This document shows, one piece after another, positions 36,829-46,839 of a stretch of 64,000 bases of DNA. This stretch comes from Thozetella sp. PMI_491 (lineage: Eukaryota > Ascomycota > Sordariomycetes > Chaetosphaeriales > Chaetosphaeriaceae). The notes beneath the pieces were generated by a model that worked only from the letters and a program-made list of their open reading frames with translations, was not told the DNA's origin and searched no databases. The stretch lies in NCBI GenBank assembly GCA_021432635.1, contig MU270148.1, positions 1 to 64,000 of the forward strand, written 5' to 3'. The translations under genes and the position numbers were made by a program. The first letter of the stretch is position 1. The number at the start of each line of letters is the position of its first letter.

Positions 36829-38132
36829 TTAACCCCAGGTATCTTTCCTTACCGCTCGGAGATCGTCGACATTAAGAACTCCAGTGCCCTCCTTGAACAA
36901 GATTTTCCATATAGAATCTCGCAGCCGTCTAGGCCATCGAGGTGTTCCCCAGTACCGCGGTACTAGGCCACGTAAGCGCGCTTGTTTGATTTGACCTCGG
37001 ACCAGCTCAATCTGCGAATTCCTGAGCGTGTTCATTATGACGGGTCCAAACGACTGCAGCATGCCGGCTGACGCATAGTACGAGTTTGACTGATTGTACT
37101 TAAATGTGTTCTTTGTCTTATCTTCCGAGGCTTCGAGAGCCTCCAGAGGTGCATCGTAAAAGATGTCGCGGTACTCGGTATTGGAGACGATCACATCAAA
37201 CGGTGCATTGCCACTTGCCACCACTGTAACCGGTCCCTCTACACGAGACTGGCCGTCCCAGACGGTGAGCCATTCTCGTTCGCGCAAAGGTTGCAGTGCT
37301 TTCTCCACCGCAGCCCATAGAGCGCGGCCTTCTGTCTTGAAATCCACAAGAAGGACCAAGCTTTGCTGTGGGTCTTGAGGGAAAATGCCTAGGCTGAACG
37401 GTCTGGGATCACGCTCTAAAACGGTGGCCATCCCGACCGATTGATTGCGCTGGCCGAGGATATCAATCAGCGGGTTGATGTACATCTCCGCAAGCGTCCT
37501 GTCCTCACGTAGCTCCAGTCTGGAATGGCCAACGTAGATCTCCCCGTCTACTAGCCAAACATCCGCTTCGACGCTTATGCAGCCGGTGGCCAGCGCAGAC
37601 CATAATGGGCGCTTGCGCCAATAGTCATTATGAGAGTGGCACGGTATTGGTAGAACGGTTTCGAGATATGTTCTTGGATAGTTTACCGAGGATATTTGAG
37701 AACCGAGAGGTGCAAATGCGCGGTCCATATCATCGGGTTCGGCCCAGTACGCGGTGTTGGGGACTATTATGCTGTCCTAGTATGTCAGTTCAACGTAATC
37801 ACGCAAGAAATAGCTCCATTGAATTACAGTGTAGCGAAGACTCCAAGAACGAAGAACGTGGTCCGCCGGCGAAATATATGCACACAAATCCGCCAGACGA
37901 AGCAGGCGAGCAGAGACAAAGACCGTATGATAGGACTCTCGCCCAGGCCGCAGTGTTGCCAGCAAGATCGGTTGTTCTTCCAGCCTAAAGATGACATGCC
38001 AACTGGCGCACTGTCCGAACTCGACCGATACAGAGGTAAAAAGGCTGTCATCTCAATGGCATCTTCGCTGACGGGGCTGTCCTTTCGCCAGAAGGAGGCG
38101 TTGGCCATTGTGGCGACTTCACTTTCTAACAT
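36829..38132 (-). CDS. AIM6-like PLC-type phosphodiesterase-fold membrane protein
   Basis: Two exons (37,828-38,132 and 36,829-37,771) joined over a 56-base GT-AG intron give 415 aa. Residues from about 145 carry the marks of the PLC-like phosphodiesterase fold shared with glycerophosphodiester phosphodiesterases: HSHNDYWR (about 147-154), EADVW (170-174) and a GH at 183-184. The family is the fungal one named after yeast AIM6 (altered inheritance of mitochondria); its substrate is not known. The end of exon 1 encodes a Leu/Phe-rich stretch (about 72-110) that looks like a membrane anchor, so the catalytic domain would be outside the cytosol. The start is uncertain: Met28 (MTAFLPLY) at 38,051 is a good alternative giving 388 aa. 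It is the first intact gene beside the RIP block and shows no RIP damage. Confident of family, not of activity. Confidence 0.82.
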
Positions 38133-38907
38133 TTGGCAGAATCAGAAAGATGCTACTCAATTGACGGCAAGTATCCAATGCAATGAGCGCCAAGACGATC
38201 TTTAAGGAGTCTTGGAATATGTGGAGAAAACCCGTTGAGATTATACTCAATTAGGGTTGACTATACGACGCTTATGTTGGTTTAAGTGGGGCTTGGAAAG
38301 TTTGGGGGGAAGCGGACAGCGAGACAGCCTGTGAAACCAAAGTACCTAGTCAGCACGCCAGTCTAGTAGCATTATAACGCACATTAACAAGGCACAGCGA
38401 GTACTTTGCGAGGAGTACCAAAAACGGCAGAATGTTAATGCGCGCTAAAGCAGTGACTCTGGCGGATGGAAGAACCCGGCGCTTTCCCCCAGAACACAGC
38501 CGATTAGTACCCGTATTATTCGACAGCTGTGGCATGCACCTAGCACAGCCTGGACACTTACGCGTCCCCGGCAGGTTCCGGAATCGTTCAATGGGGCCCG
38601 CGCTTGCCCGCAAACTGCGCAGATGCGATGCCCTGGTTCCGAGTTGTTGGCACATGTCACTCGACTTCGTGCGCTAGCTCTAGTCCTTCGCTACAGGATC
38701 TGGTAGGTTTACTATGCTTGCATCCCTTTGAACGCGGTTGAACGCTTCAGCTTCCTTTGCGAAGTATGGCATCGGCTGCGATCGTAGCAGACATGGACGT
38801 TTCTACTAGAATACCGATTGACCATTTGATACCCTGGAAGGATTCTGTTGCCACGAGTACCTCTAATTCGTGGCGGTTTGCTCTAGAGTGGCGGATGGCT
38901 CTCTAGG
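38133..38907. other. Intergenic, no convincing gene
   Basis: About 775 bases of mixed composition. Several overlapping frames of 70-100 codons exist on both strands around 38,350-38,677, but they lack start context, splice partners or recognisable domains. One minus frame (38,445-38,660) contains a few C-x-x-C pairs. I treat the region as the shared 3'/5' flank of the neighbouring genes. Confidence 0.5.
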
Positions 38908-40680
38908 CTATAAAGGGATATGTTCTAGCCATCTGGCGTCGTTTCCCGTGGACCTGAATACGACAGAGACATGCTTATTCTCCAGAGAAAAATCAATCCC
39001 TTTGACCTTAATATCCGCCGTCTCCGTCAGGCTACTTATCGTAACCGACTTCTCGCCATTGGCTTGGGTCATAGCTAAAATACGTTCCCCAATCCTCGAG
39101 GTAAAAGTACTGCTCCAGAGGCCCTCTTGTAGAAGGCCGTGTGGCACGATTGTTAGTATCTTCCGCTGCACAGCTGGATCCTGGCATTGTGAGAGAAGAG
39201 TAAACAAGATCCATGTCACTCCCACCTCGAGGTGAAAGATTGGCCTCCCCAGGGGCTGCATAGAATCATCGTCGTCCTTAGCTTCCACGTCTAGTGCCGA
39301 GGCAGCCAGGTCAACAAGCTCCATTAGCTCCCTGTCGCATATAGTCGGCGATTCAGCCAGGCCCGGATAACTCTGATAGGATTTCGGCTGCAATTTCAGC
39401 ACGCAGTATCGCTCATACAGCTTCAAGAGAGAAATGGCCCTCTTATCTGCAGTGGTGAAGGCAGCGCCCTCCCGCGACTGCAAAAAGAAATCTAAGGCGG
39501 TGGACCACTCTCCTAATAATCGGATGTAATGATGGGGCTCGTGTCGTTCTTCTCGATCCATATTTAGATATCGCACTACATGAACGACGAGGAACTCCCG
39601 GGCCTCGGCTAACGACGCAAAGGACAACGTTGCGTTGCTTGGTAGGGGCTCGGAGCTCGGGAGTGGCGCGCCTCTTGCCTTTCCCTCGATAAACTTGCAA
39701 AGATTAGTAACCGTAAGTGGAGCGGGAAACAGCACTCACCGATGTCGCGTGAATGGTCAATCGAGAAAGCAGTCCCTCGACGACTCGCATGATGTACTGG
39801 CCCGGCGATGCACCGTTGCCACAGCGCTCTCTTCGCCTGCCTTCGCCGACCAACTGCATACCGCACTGGAGCAGGCCGAAGGCAGACTCATGATTTCCCC
39901 GAAGTGCCTAGACCCGCTTACGTTAGTCCTTCCGTTGTTCAGCGGACCACGTTAGCGTCCAGCATACCTCGATGCAGAAGAAGATGGGCACGGAAACAAG
40001 ATTGACATCCATGGCCGCTGAGGAGCCCGCGGACGCACGAAGCAATTTGATGGCGGCATTGTACTGTTGTATTCCAAAGGGTGGATCCCACCCAAGTCGA
40101 CCAGTTGCGTTGGTGAAGAGCTCGTGATAGGATGCAAGGGCGGACAATGCGTGCTGAATGCAAGGCTCAGTATGCGACAGCTGAAGCACGATTGTGTCCC
40201 ATAGCTCGTCCGGGAAGAAAGTCGTTAATTGCCCAACAGTCTTTTCGATGTAGAACTGCAGGGCCCGTAGCTGCGCGCGGCTTGCGGAGCGGCCGGAATT
40301 CGGGCTAGCATTGACGAATTGCAATACCTCCTTTCCCTCGCTGTACACACAAGCCCAACCTCCGGCCGTGCCTAAAGGGTTAGTGGGGAGGGGCCGAGGA
40401 AATCAAATCAGTAATTCCTACATTTCAGGCAAGCCGGCCTCGCTTCGTCGCACTTGACCCTGCGGGCTGTTGATGTACAAATCAGCGCAAGCCTGCGTCT
40501 TACGGGGAACACGTCCACCCACTCCTGGCGGCTTGGTTAGAAAAAGCCTAAAAAAATAACAGCTGGAGGCGGAGGTTCCGTCACTATCGACAGTGGTACC
40601 TACTTGCATGTTCCACAACCTGTGCGAACCTTCGGCGCCTTGTTACGCCGGCGTTGGTCAGGCTTCACGCGTGTCATCAT
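38908..40680 (-). CDS. Zn2Cys6 fungal transcription factor, zinc cluster possibly disrupted
   Basis: Five exons: 40,604-40,680; 40,422-40,492 (or from 40,466); 39,968-40,371; 39,740-39,907; 38,908-39,693. The N-terminus is basic and reads RTGCGTCK, and exon 2 continues RRVKCDEARPACLKC. Together they form the Zn(II)2Cys6 DNA-binding cluster. The rest matches the fungal-specific factor domain: LRALQFYIEKT, DELWDTIVLQ, CIQHALSALASYHE and a GNHESAF segment. All later junctions splice in frame. The first does not: the acceptor with the best branch site (40,467) shifts the frame, while an upstream acceptor (40,493) keeps the frame (501 aa) but inserts about eight residues between the second and third cysteines. 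Either splicing is unusual or the gene is losing its DNA-binding domain. It is divergent from the RTA1-like gene and could regulate it. Confidence 0.78.
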
Positions 40681-41046
40681 TTCAGCCTACCGCAAGAGGC
40701 TTGCCCATACGAATGAGACCCAAAGATAAAATTTTGAAGTGCACTGCCTAGGTAGGGGTCGGTGCGGGAAAGGGCTCGCTCTTTATCCTGCCCCTCGGCG
40801 CCGCACCACTACACGCTTCAGCGAGAAACACCGCACTAAGCCGAAGAGGGGAAGACTATACGGTCGAACCAATAGTAATCAAAGCACTAGGCTCGGTAGC
40901 AGGAGCTCAGCCACACCAGTGATATTATCGACCGTGAGCTGCCACACCAGGCGCAAAACATATATCTATAAAGGCTTAAACGAACCGCATGAGATGGCCG
41001 CATTGCTACCCCCAGGCTAACAACTGCTTGAACCGGTTCCAGTATC
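40681..41046. promoter_or_regulatory. Shared promoter region of the Zn2Cys6 factor and the RTA1-like gene
   Basis: The 366 bases between two divergent start codons contain the left arm of a 110-base inverted repeat (40,747-40,862). A TATA-like ATATATCTATAAAGG lies at 40,959-40,973, about 75 bases before the RTA1-like start. No CGG-type zinc-cluster site was identified with confidence. Confidence 0.45.
40747..40862 (+). repeat. Inverted repeat, left arm, flanking the RTA1-like gene
   Basis: CCTAGGTA...CTCGCTCTTTATCCTGCCC...GACTATACGG (116 bases) is the reverse complement of 42,397-42,504, with a few substitutions and one 8-base length difference near the outer end. The middle of the arm is almost identical. 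Confidence 0.88.
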
Positions 41047-41975
41047 ATGTCTAACGCACCCACGACGACGTCTTTGCCAGACGCGAACAGCTCCCATTGG
41101 AATTTCTCGCCATCTCTCGCTGCGTCTCTCCTCTTCTTGGTGCTGTTTGCTATCGCCACTGTGGGCCACGCAGCGCAGACCATATGGTATCGCAAACCCT
41201 ATTGCATCGTTATAATTTGCTCTGCCCTAGCCCAAACCCTTACCTATATATTCCGGACACTTAGTATTCAGAACCCTAGCAATCTGGCAGACTACGAGGC
41301 TTGGTTTATCTTGATCTTGATTGCTCCCCTATTTACGAATGCTTTTATCTACATGGTTTTTGGACGAATGGTTTGGGCGTTTACGAGCGACCATCAGATT
41401 TGGAAGATCAAGGCAGGGCACTTCACAGCCATCTTTGTGGCACTCGACATCGTTGCCCTCATCATCCAGTTGGCAGGTGCCGCTCTTGCAGCAACGTCGA
41501 AAGGGCAGAACACCGTCTGGACGGGCTTGCATACATACATGGCCGGTGTTGGCATCCAGCAACTTTTCATCATAATATTCTGTGTCTTCGCCCTCCGACT
41601 ATCCCAGAAGGCACGGCAAACCCTGGTGGGCCAAGAGCGGAGATCCGCAGTGTGGCTCCTTGGTGCGGTCTTCATCGCCCTCCTGCTGATCACGGTAACC
41701 TTTTCCGCCCTACCTTATTGCATGCAAGATGCTAATAGGACCCTTCTGGACAGCTACGGATCTGCTTCCGTCTCGTGGAGTACTCGCAGGGCCTCAAGAG
41801 CACAATTCCTACCCAAGAAGCCTACCAGTATACTCTAGACTCCCTCCCTATGCTGGCAGCACTCTATCTCTTCAACTTAATCCATCCGGGGCGCATCATT
41901 CGCGGTGAATATGGGGTCGCTACTACAGCCGAACAAACGAAGTTAGCGCAGCCCTTGGGTACTATCCTCATATAG
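41047..41975 (+). CDS. RTA1-like multi-pass membrane protein (lipid-translocating exporter family)
   Basis: Two exons (41,047-41,694 and 41,754-41,975) joined over a 59-base intron with GCTAAT upstream of the acceptor give 289 aa. About seven hydrophobic segments are visible: LLFLVLFAIATVGH, IVIICSALAQTLTYIF, AWFILILIAPLFTNAF, AIFVALDIVALIIQLAGA, LFIIIFCVFAL, WLLGAVFIALLLI and LPMLAALYLFNLI. The family hallmarks are an early P-S...F...H pattern, R-T-x-x-I, F-R-x-V/L-E-Y, and the closing HPGRII. Members include yeast Rta1 and Rsb1, linked to sterol-inhibitor resistance and sphingoid-base export. The N-terminal Asn in NSS fits an outside N-terminus. It lies inside a pair of inverted repeats and is divergent from a Zn2Cys6 factor gene. 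Family confident; substrate unknown. Confidence 0.9.
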
Positions 41976-42396
41976 AACTTCACCGGACAGTGTTCCGCTA
42001 TGCAGTTCTCGTGGCTAAGGTATAGAGGTGCTTTAGGTGATTTGAATATCTACAATACTTTAAAGATCGATAATATTAGATGTTGGATCGTGTGTTCGAA
42101 GCATATATGGAGAAGATATCACGTGGCTATAGCGCTTGAAGAGCTTTAGATAGTCTGTTAGAGCACATTTAAAATATCACTAGTTTTGCGGTACAGCAAT
42201 TGTTTTGGAGCTTTAGTTAAGATCTCTATTTGCCTGAAGTGAAACCTACAGTAATGCAATCCACAAACGAGTGGGCTATACAAACAAGTGGGCTACTTTC
42301 TACAACGACGCGTTATTTCCATACACACCACCATTCCTCTACAACCAGCTATGCAATCGCTTTCAAACGAATCAAGGCTTAAAATGACCCGTTTAG

Positions 42397-42504
42397 CCGT
42401 ATAGTCTTCTCCTCTTCGGTTTAGTGCGGTGTTTCTCGCTGAAGCTTGTAGTGTTGCGGCGCCGAGGGGCAGGATAAAGAGCGAGCACTTTCCTTATACC
42501 TAGG
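42397..42504 (-). repeat. Inverted repeat, right arm, flanking the RTA1-like gene
   Basis: This is the reverse-complement partner of 40,747-40,862. It stands 420 bases past the RTA1-like stop codon. Immediately outside it the sequence becomes strongly AT-rich. No target duplication is apparent on either side. Confidence 0.88.
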
Positions 42505-42947
42505 GTAAAATAAATCTAAGATTAAAAAGCTTTAATATTATTAATCTAAGATATTAACCTAATAATATTATAAAAATTATAAGCCTTTAAAAATAATTAT
42601 AAGACCAATAACGTATAAGATTAACAAGATAATTTATTATTATCACTATATTTCCTTATATTTTCCCTTTAATTTAATATTAAAATAAAGCTAGTTACTC
42701 TTCCTCTTGAAGATATCTTGCCCTAGTTACAATTTAGACCTACGATGGCGCAATAGCTCTTCTAAGATCGGAATTATTTCGTGAAGGAATTGGATTAAAC
42801 CTTGCTTCATATAATTTACGCTTATCCTGGTCCATTATATTTGTTTCTAGCAAGCCTCGCGACACGGACGTATGCAAGTCGAATTACAGAAAGTCTATAC
42901 AGTAATTTGGTCTCTTGCTCGGACCTTCACCTCTCCTTTCCCTCGTG
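42505..42947. other. AT-rich island, then 3' flank of the AAA ATPase gene
   Basis: From 42,505 to about 42,690 the sequence is AT-rich with many TAATATTA-like strings, like the RIP block but only about 190 bases long. From 42,700 normal composition returns. There is no gene. The island may be the stub of an old transposon next to the inverted repeat. Confidence 0.5.
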
Positions 42948-45900
42948 TTAAAATCTCTTCCGTTTCTTTTGACCTCGTTTGGTGTCCGAGTCGGAAGAAT
43001 CATTTTCTTCATCAGAGTCCGAAGAAGAGTCTGAGTACTCATCTCTCTTCTTCTTGTGCTTCTCCCTTGTCTTTGACAGCCCCTTGTCGCTACCATGCTC
43101 AGAAGCTGGAAACTCATCGTCTCGAAGGAGATCCTGCTTAGCTAAGATTCCATCGTTACTACCCTGATTCACAGCTATCAGATATTCGTCAAACTGCTTA
43201 GCGCTCTTCGCCACCATTTTGAAGTGGTCGGCGCTCAAGGTCGGCGCCTCCAGGCCCTTTTCTTTAGCTTCATAAGAGGCTATAGCAATAGCAGTTTGGA
43301 AGGCGTTGCGTATTTGTCTTTGGAATCGCGGTCAGCCTTTTTGTGGCACAAATTGGAGTGTTTATATCCAAACCTTCCATTCCAGACGATTAAATCCTTT
43401 GCCCTGTGGAGCTTTTTGTAGTGGCTTTTTGCAAACCTTATAATGCTTAGATCGTCGCATTTAATGTCTATGCTCTCGTTGGAAAATTCTGTCTGAATTC
43501 TCTTCAGGTTGTTCTGCCAGATCTGCATCGTATACTCCTTGCTCAGTCTCGGATAAAACAGGCTAAGGTGAATTCGGGACTTGAACGCCCTATCGATCTT
43601 GCCGACCCTGTTCGTAGTAAGGAAGAGGATGCCCTTGCAAAACGATCAGTTGAGGTTCCAGTAGTATGCTTACGTCACGTACGCTGTAGTACTCGAGGGT
43701 TCTCAAGAAAACTATCAAATTGTCAGCATTACTGATTTTAAACTGAGAACAAGCGAGACAAAGCCGTCACTGCACACGCTTGGGGTAGAAATAACTTACC
43801 AGACACAATCGAGTTTCTTTGTATGTCATCTTCTGTTCTCATGCTCAGGAAGATGCTGTCATGAGTGTCAACACACCGGGACGGGCACCAAAGGGTGTTG
43901 GGACCAGACACTTACTCTGCCTCGTCCAACAAAAGAACACATCCCCATTTGTGTGCCAGCTGAAAGTTCTTCTCTAGGTTGCCTTCAACGTCTTCGGCTG
44001 TGTCTCCAATGTCTCCACAGGTTATTGGAAACAGCGGTCGCTGAGTGTGGGCGGCCACGCACTCAGCGGTACTCGTCTTGCCAACCCCGGGCTCACCATG
44101 CAACAGAATGATAAGCCCTCTTCCCTTCCCTCCAACCAAGTCGACGGAATAGAGACCCCCGCCAGCGCGGGTTTGCGAGTTGCGCGGTCGTTCGTGATTC
44201 TCCACTAGGGCAAGCACGGTACTTTTGATCTCCGGGTCAATCACAAGATCATTCCAGCCTGTCCCGTATTCTGGGGGCTGCAGTAACGTGATGTCAAAGG
44301 TCGCCCATCTCCGAGTACGTAGGACAAAGCCATATACTCGAGGCGGTAGAAGCCTCTTGTGTTCTTCTGTTAGCTGATTAAAATCTTCCACAGAACTAAA
44401 GAGGCTTTTCTGTTCCTCCTTGAAGGTGTTTCGCTCCTTTTCGTCGACGTCGAAGTCATTGAAGATGATGTCGTTTCCACAGCAGCCGTTGATGTCACAG
44501 ACGTTGCAGTTTTTCCATGATTCTATCAGCTCACGCGGGTCGTCATCGACTAGTCCGTCAAGGCCGATCTCGGGTTTGCAGTCCTTCTTCTGCATGAAGG
44601 CAAGTTGGAAATCGATGATTACTTCCGATTCAACCTGCTCCTCGTTCGTATCCAGTGTTAGGCCTTTATATTTGCGATGGGCCGGTATGCGAGGATTGCT
44701 CAGTTTCGAAAATATATCTCCTCGCTGGAGTAAGTCTTCACGAATCTTTTCCCCATCTGGATCACATGCCAGGGGGTACACTGGCAGCGACTTGATGTCC
44801 TTTTCGCCCTCAAACTTTCGGACGATGAAGTTATGTATCACTGGACCGAATCGCTCGCCGTCAAAGTGCCAGTAAAGACAAGCGATGACGAGCGACCCTT
44901 CCGAGTACCCTTGGCTCTTTAGCTTCTTCTGTGGGACGTTTTCTGGTAAGTCGCTGGAACCGAAATGCGTCAGGTTCTCACGCCCTCCGGTCACTTTCAA
45001 CACTCGGTAGCTGAAGTCGAACTGTCAGCATCAACCACGCCCTTTCCGCAAGCAAGATAGAAACTCACAGTTGAATTTGTGACTTTCCGGGTGTTCTAAC
45101 TTCACATCCCGACTTGAAAAGATACCATAAACTTCCAAAGGATACCTTGGTCGTTTCTGGACCGAGACGATGTCGGAGCTGGATCTGTGGTTTGAGAGTC
45201 GTGCCAATGACGTCGCACAAGAGTCTCAAGTGATCTCGAGCTTCTAATGACTGGGTTTCTTTGATAGGGCCAGCTTTTGCATCGTTCTCCCTCGAGTTAT
45301 TTTGGCTCGGGGCCGGAGCTGGGGTATCACCCCCATCCCGCCGATTCGTGGTATCGCTCAACTTCTCTTCTGTTTCTTCCTCTCAGCATTGTGCGATATA
45401 TAACCAAGGGAGCAACTTACCGTTGTTGAGCTTGGAGTGCAGTAGATCTAATTTTTCAAGGGCATCTCGGAGCTTGTCTTCGAAGCTTACCAGGAGCTTG
45501 AAGGGGCGCAATAATAAGAGTCGGTGTTGGTGAGGGCCGCTGGTCGTTCGGCAAGCGGTCAGTTCCTCGATCAGTTTGAGGAGGACTTTGGACCGAATCC
45601 GAATCCGGTATGGCTCGGCATCCCGCTCTGTGCCCTGGATACCCTGGACGTCGCTTACCTCGACAAGAGGCTGAAGACTTCCAGATGCGAAGTCGGCGCT
45701 GCTGACCGTCATGTAGCTATACCTAGGCTCCTCGGTGAGGATCTCAATGATGCTCCTCGGCTCTAGGTTGATTTCGGGGCGGTGTCTCCACCCGACTCGA
45801 AGCTTGCTGTCGATTTCATTCTTTTCTCTGAAGTGGGCCCAGCCAAGACATTCTATCGAGGGTTTGTGTTGGGGGAGGGATTTGTGCGAATCGTCTCCGT

Positions 45901-46291
45901 CTGTGGGCTCCGGCTCTTTGTTGAGGCGGCGAATTTCCTTTTCCAAGTAAAGGAGCCTGTCCTCGACTAGAGAGACGTACGCCTTGACCTGTACCATCCT
46001 CTTCCTCGCTTTCTTTCTTCTCGCAGCCAGTGGCCGAGAGGCTAAGATGTCGCAGGCATCAAAGTGCAGAGTATCGGAGTTGTCGTCGGATTCGCTTGGA
46101 ATACTGTCCTCGTCCATCTCTGCTTTTGTCTTCACTTTCTTCTGAGAATTGATCTCCATCGCTTGATTTCCATTCACCTCGGGCTTACTCGCCGTGTTGA
46201 CTGCATCGTCGGGAGCAAAGCTCACTTCGACATCGAGAGATTTCGGTGGAGCTTCAGGGGAAACTGAATCGGAAGGCGTGACTGTCTCCAT
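42948..46291 (-). CDS. AAA ATPase with fungal N-terminal DUF7025-type domain
   Basis: Seven exons join in frame (45,421-46,291; 45,069-45,369; 43,916-45,010; 43,800-43,855; 43,683-43,711; 43,374-43,633; 42,948-43,317), giving 993 aa. The N-terminal part has an acidic/Ser-rich lead, then a coiled-coil-like stretch (KKARKRMVQVKAYVSLVEDR). The middle (about 300-560) matches the domain typical of these fungal AAA proteins, with IQLYRVLKV, DGERFGPV and KYKGLTLD. The ATPase has Walker A GEPGVGKTS near 696, Walker B VLLLDEAD near 750, sensor-1 LFLTTNR and the SRIHLSLFYP segment. The tail is Ser/Asp-rich then Lys/Arg-rich, ending KKRKRF, perhaps a nuclear signal. The cellular role of this family is unknown to me. 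Gene model confident. Confidence 0.88.
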
Positions 46292-46839
46292 TGTGTATAA
46301 TGGACTCGAGCTCCAAGTCGCGAATCTCGAAACCTGTCGTGGCTAGCATTCGAATTGGTGGGCGGCTTGATCGGAATATAGGTCGCGATGCCTCCCGGGC
46401 GCTATGCCGAATAGTGGTTGGAACAGATGTGTAAAGTCCGTAGAGTTTGAAGAAACTAGACATGCACCAGAGAAGCCGCAACTTTGTTGCCTCCCAGTCC
46501 TGCCCTGGGTCTAGGTTTGTAGAAAGGAACGGCATTTTGCTGCGCTCACGCAAGGCTCTGAGGTGTCTGCGCCGCCAAGACAACATGCCCACAGTGCAGA
46601 TTCTAGAAGTCTTGCTACATGGGTGGTCACATCACAAGAGTGCACCAGCCTCCCTTTGTCAGCGTGGCGTCGCTTTATTGAATGACTGCATAACTGAAGG
46701 CCTGCACCTGCGCCTATCCCAACTCTATCCCCACTCCGGCGAACTTCGTTTGGGTACACAATCTCGGTTCGTAACCAATTGCAGGTCACGCCATCGAGCA
46801 ATATCCAGTCAAGACCAGTCCTAGCGGAGACCTAGTTCT
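46292..46839. other. Intergenic between AAA ATPase and lipase-like gene
   Basis: This is the 5' flank of the AAA ATPase gene and the 3' flank of the lipase-like gene, both on the minus strand. Frames of about 100-125 codons on either strand here have no domains and overlap each other. I see no separate gene. Confidence 0.5.

Noticed and set aside
36640-36966. 108-codon plus-strand frame at the repeat border
   Set aside because: Overlaps the 3' end of the AIM6-like gene antisense; no domain and the first half is AT-rich repeat edge.
37163-38205. Plus-strand frames of 71-169 codons over the AIM6-like gene
   Set aside because: Shadows of the minus-strand exons; no domain or splice support.
38350-38677. 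Overlapping frames of 71-101 codons with some C-x-x-C pairs
   Set aside because: Three frames on both strands compete, none with start context, introns or family resemblance.
39635-39955. 106-codon plus-strand frame
   Set aside because: Antisense to exons 3-5 of the Zn2Cys6 factor, which join in frame on the other strand.
40739-41020. 93-codon plus-strand frame before the RTA1-like gene
   Set aside because: Runs through the inverted-repeat arm and the promoter; no protein character.
46254-46592. 112-codon minus frame upstream of the AAA ATPase start
   Set aside because: Overlaps the ATPase start out of frame, no domain; the ATPase reading frame begins well at 46,291.
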